NCBI GenBank assembly: GCA_041493345.1
Contig: JBGPYQ010000079.1
Coordinates: 1-13,876, forward strand
DNA: 13,876 nt
Direction: 5' to 3'
From: VBDM01 sp041493345
GTDB lineage: Bacteria; Pseudomonadota; Gammaproteobacteria; Burkholderiales; SG8-39
Shown here piece after piece: positions 13,251 through 13,876 of the stretch. Below the pieces are notes generated by a model. That model was not told where the DNA came from. It saw nothing but the letters and a program-made list of their open reading frames with translations, and made no database searches. Position 1 is the stretch's first letter; each line of letters begins with the position of its first letter. Both the position numbers and the translations under genes were made by a program.

Positions 13251-13876
13251 ATGAAAGTCTATTACGATAAGGACGCCGACCTGTCGCTCGTCAAGGGAAA
13301 GAAGGTCACCATCGTCGGCTATGGCTCGCAGGGCCACGCCCATTCGCTCAACCTGAACGACTCGGGAGTGAAAGTCACCGTGGGCCTGCGCAAGGGCGGG
13401 GCTTCCTGGGACAAGGCAAAAAAGGCGGGCCTGAGCGTCAAGGAGGTCTCCGAGTCGGTGAAGGGCGCCGACTTCGTCATGATGCTGATGCCGGACGAGC
13501 ACATCGCTGCGACCTACAAGACCGAGGTCGAGCCCAATATCCGCAAGGGCGCGACGCTCGGTTTTGCCCACGGGTTCAACATCCACTACGGCCAGGTCAC
13601 GCCGCGCGAGGACCTCGATGTGGTCATGATCGCCCCGAAAGCTCCGGGCCACACGGTGCGCTCGACCTACACGCAAGGCGGCGGCACGCCGATGCTGATC
13701 GCGGTGCACCGCGACCCGAGCAAGAAAGCACGCGATCTCGCGCTGTCCTATGCCGCCGCGATCGGCGGCGCCCGCGCCGGGGTGATCGAGACCACCTTTA
13801 AGGAAGAAACCGAGACCGACCTGTTCGGCGAGCAAACGGTGCTCTGCGGCGGCTGCGTCGAGATGGTCAAAGCCGG
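13251..13876 (+). CDS. ilvC: Ketol-acid reductoisomerase (NADP+), cut by the right edge
   Basis: IlvC isomerises and reduces acetolactate or acetohydroxybutyrate to the dihydroxy acid, the second common step to branched-chain amino acids, using NADPH and Mg. The first 208 residues are present; the short class I enzyme has about 338, so roughly a third is missing. The Rossmann glycine motif is GYGSQGHAH (23-31). H107 lies in FAHGFNIHYGQV (105-116), K130 in APKAPGHTVRSTY (128-140), and D190 and E194 in TDLFGEQ (189-195); these are the expected catalytic and metal-binding residues. The start ATG 13251 follows AAAGGAAA with good spacing. It lies 94 bases after ilvN on the same strand, in the ilvB-ilvN-ilvC order. 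The cut is the window boundary, not a mutation. Confidence 0.97.
   Translation, partial: MKVYYDKDADLSLVKGKKVTIVGYGSQGHAHSLNLNDSGVKVTVGLRKGGASWDKAKKAGLSVKEVSESVKGADFVMMLMPDEHIAATYKTEVEPNIRKGATLGFAHGFNIHYGQVTPREDLDVVMIAPKAPGHTVRSTYTQGGGTPMLIAVHRDPSKKARDLALSYAAAIGGARAGVIETTFKEETETDLFGEQTVLCGGCVEMVKA

Noticed and set aside
1..13876. Mobile elements, CRISPR arrays, tRNA or rRNA genes
   Set aside because: No transposase, integrase, regularly spaced direct repeats or cloverleaf sequence was seen, and composition looks even across the window.

Overview
The window is GC-rich chromosomal DNA that reads as a betaproteobacterium, probably Burkholderiales or Nitrosomonadales. Three things point there. 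The lptFG / pepA-holC-valS block is the proteobacterial arrangement. A sigma factor, DUF3619, DUF3106 and RDD cluster stands back-to-back with ilvBNC. IlvB and the sigma factor have betaproteobacterial wording. The window is densely coding: no stretch over 300 bases lacks a gene, and no tRNA, rRNA, CRISPR, insertion sequence or phage gene was seen.

Layout. (1) 1-6452, minus strand: pepA (leucyl aminopeptidase), holC (DNA polymerase III chi), a small unrecognised soluble protein, valS, and an MFS exporter cut by the left edge. A strong sigma70-type promoter precedes pepA, and a second likely promoter precedes valS. (2) 6570-8721, plus strand: lptF and lptG, the permease pair of the lipopolysaccharide exporter, divergent from pepA. 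(3) 8796-10782, minus strand: an ECF-type sigma factor, a one-helix membrane protein (DUF3619), a secreted helical-repeat protein (DUF3106) and an RDD membrane protein. The first three genes overlap and look like one operon. (4) 10828-13876, plus strand: ilvB, ilvN and ilvC (cut by the right edge), the common pathway to valine, leucine and isoleucine.

How the parts work together. Regions 1, 2 and 4 are housekeeping: peptide turnover, replication clamp loading, tRNA charging, LPS transport and branched-chain amino acid synthesis. Region 3 is the most interesting. Its order (sigma factor, membrane protein with a cytoplasmic N-terminus, secreted helical protein) has the layout of a sigma / anti-sigma / periplasmic sensor module. 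That reading is inferred from architecture, not from a named characterised homologue.

Several genes begin with GTG or TTG (MFS, pepA, lptF, lptG). The sigma factor may begin at a CTG codon. The region is otherwise mostly ordinary core genome, and I did not find a clearly new large system.
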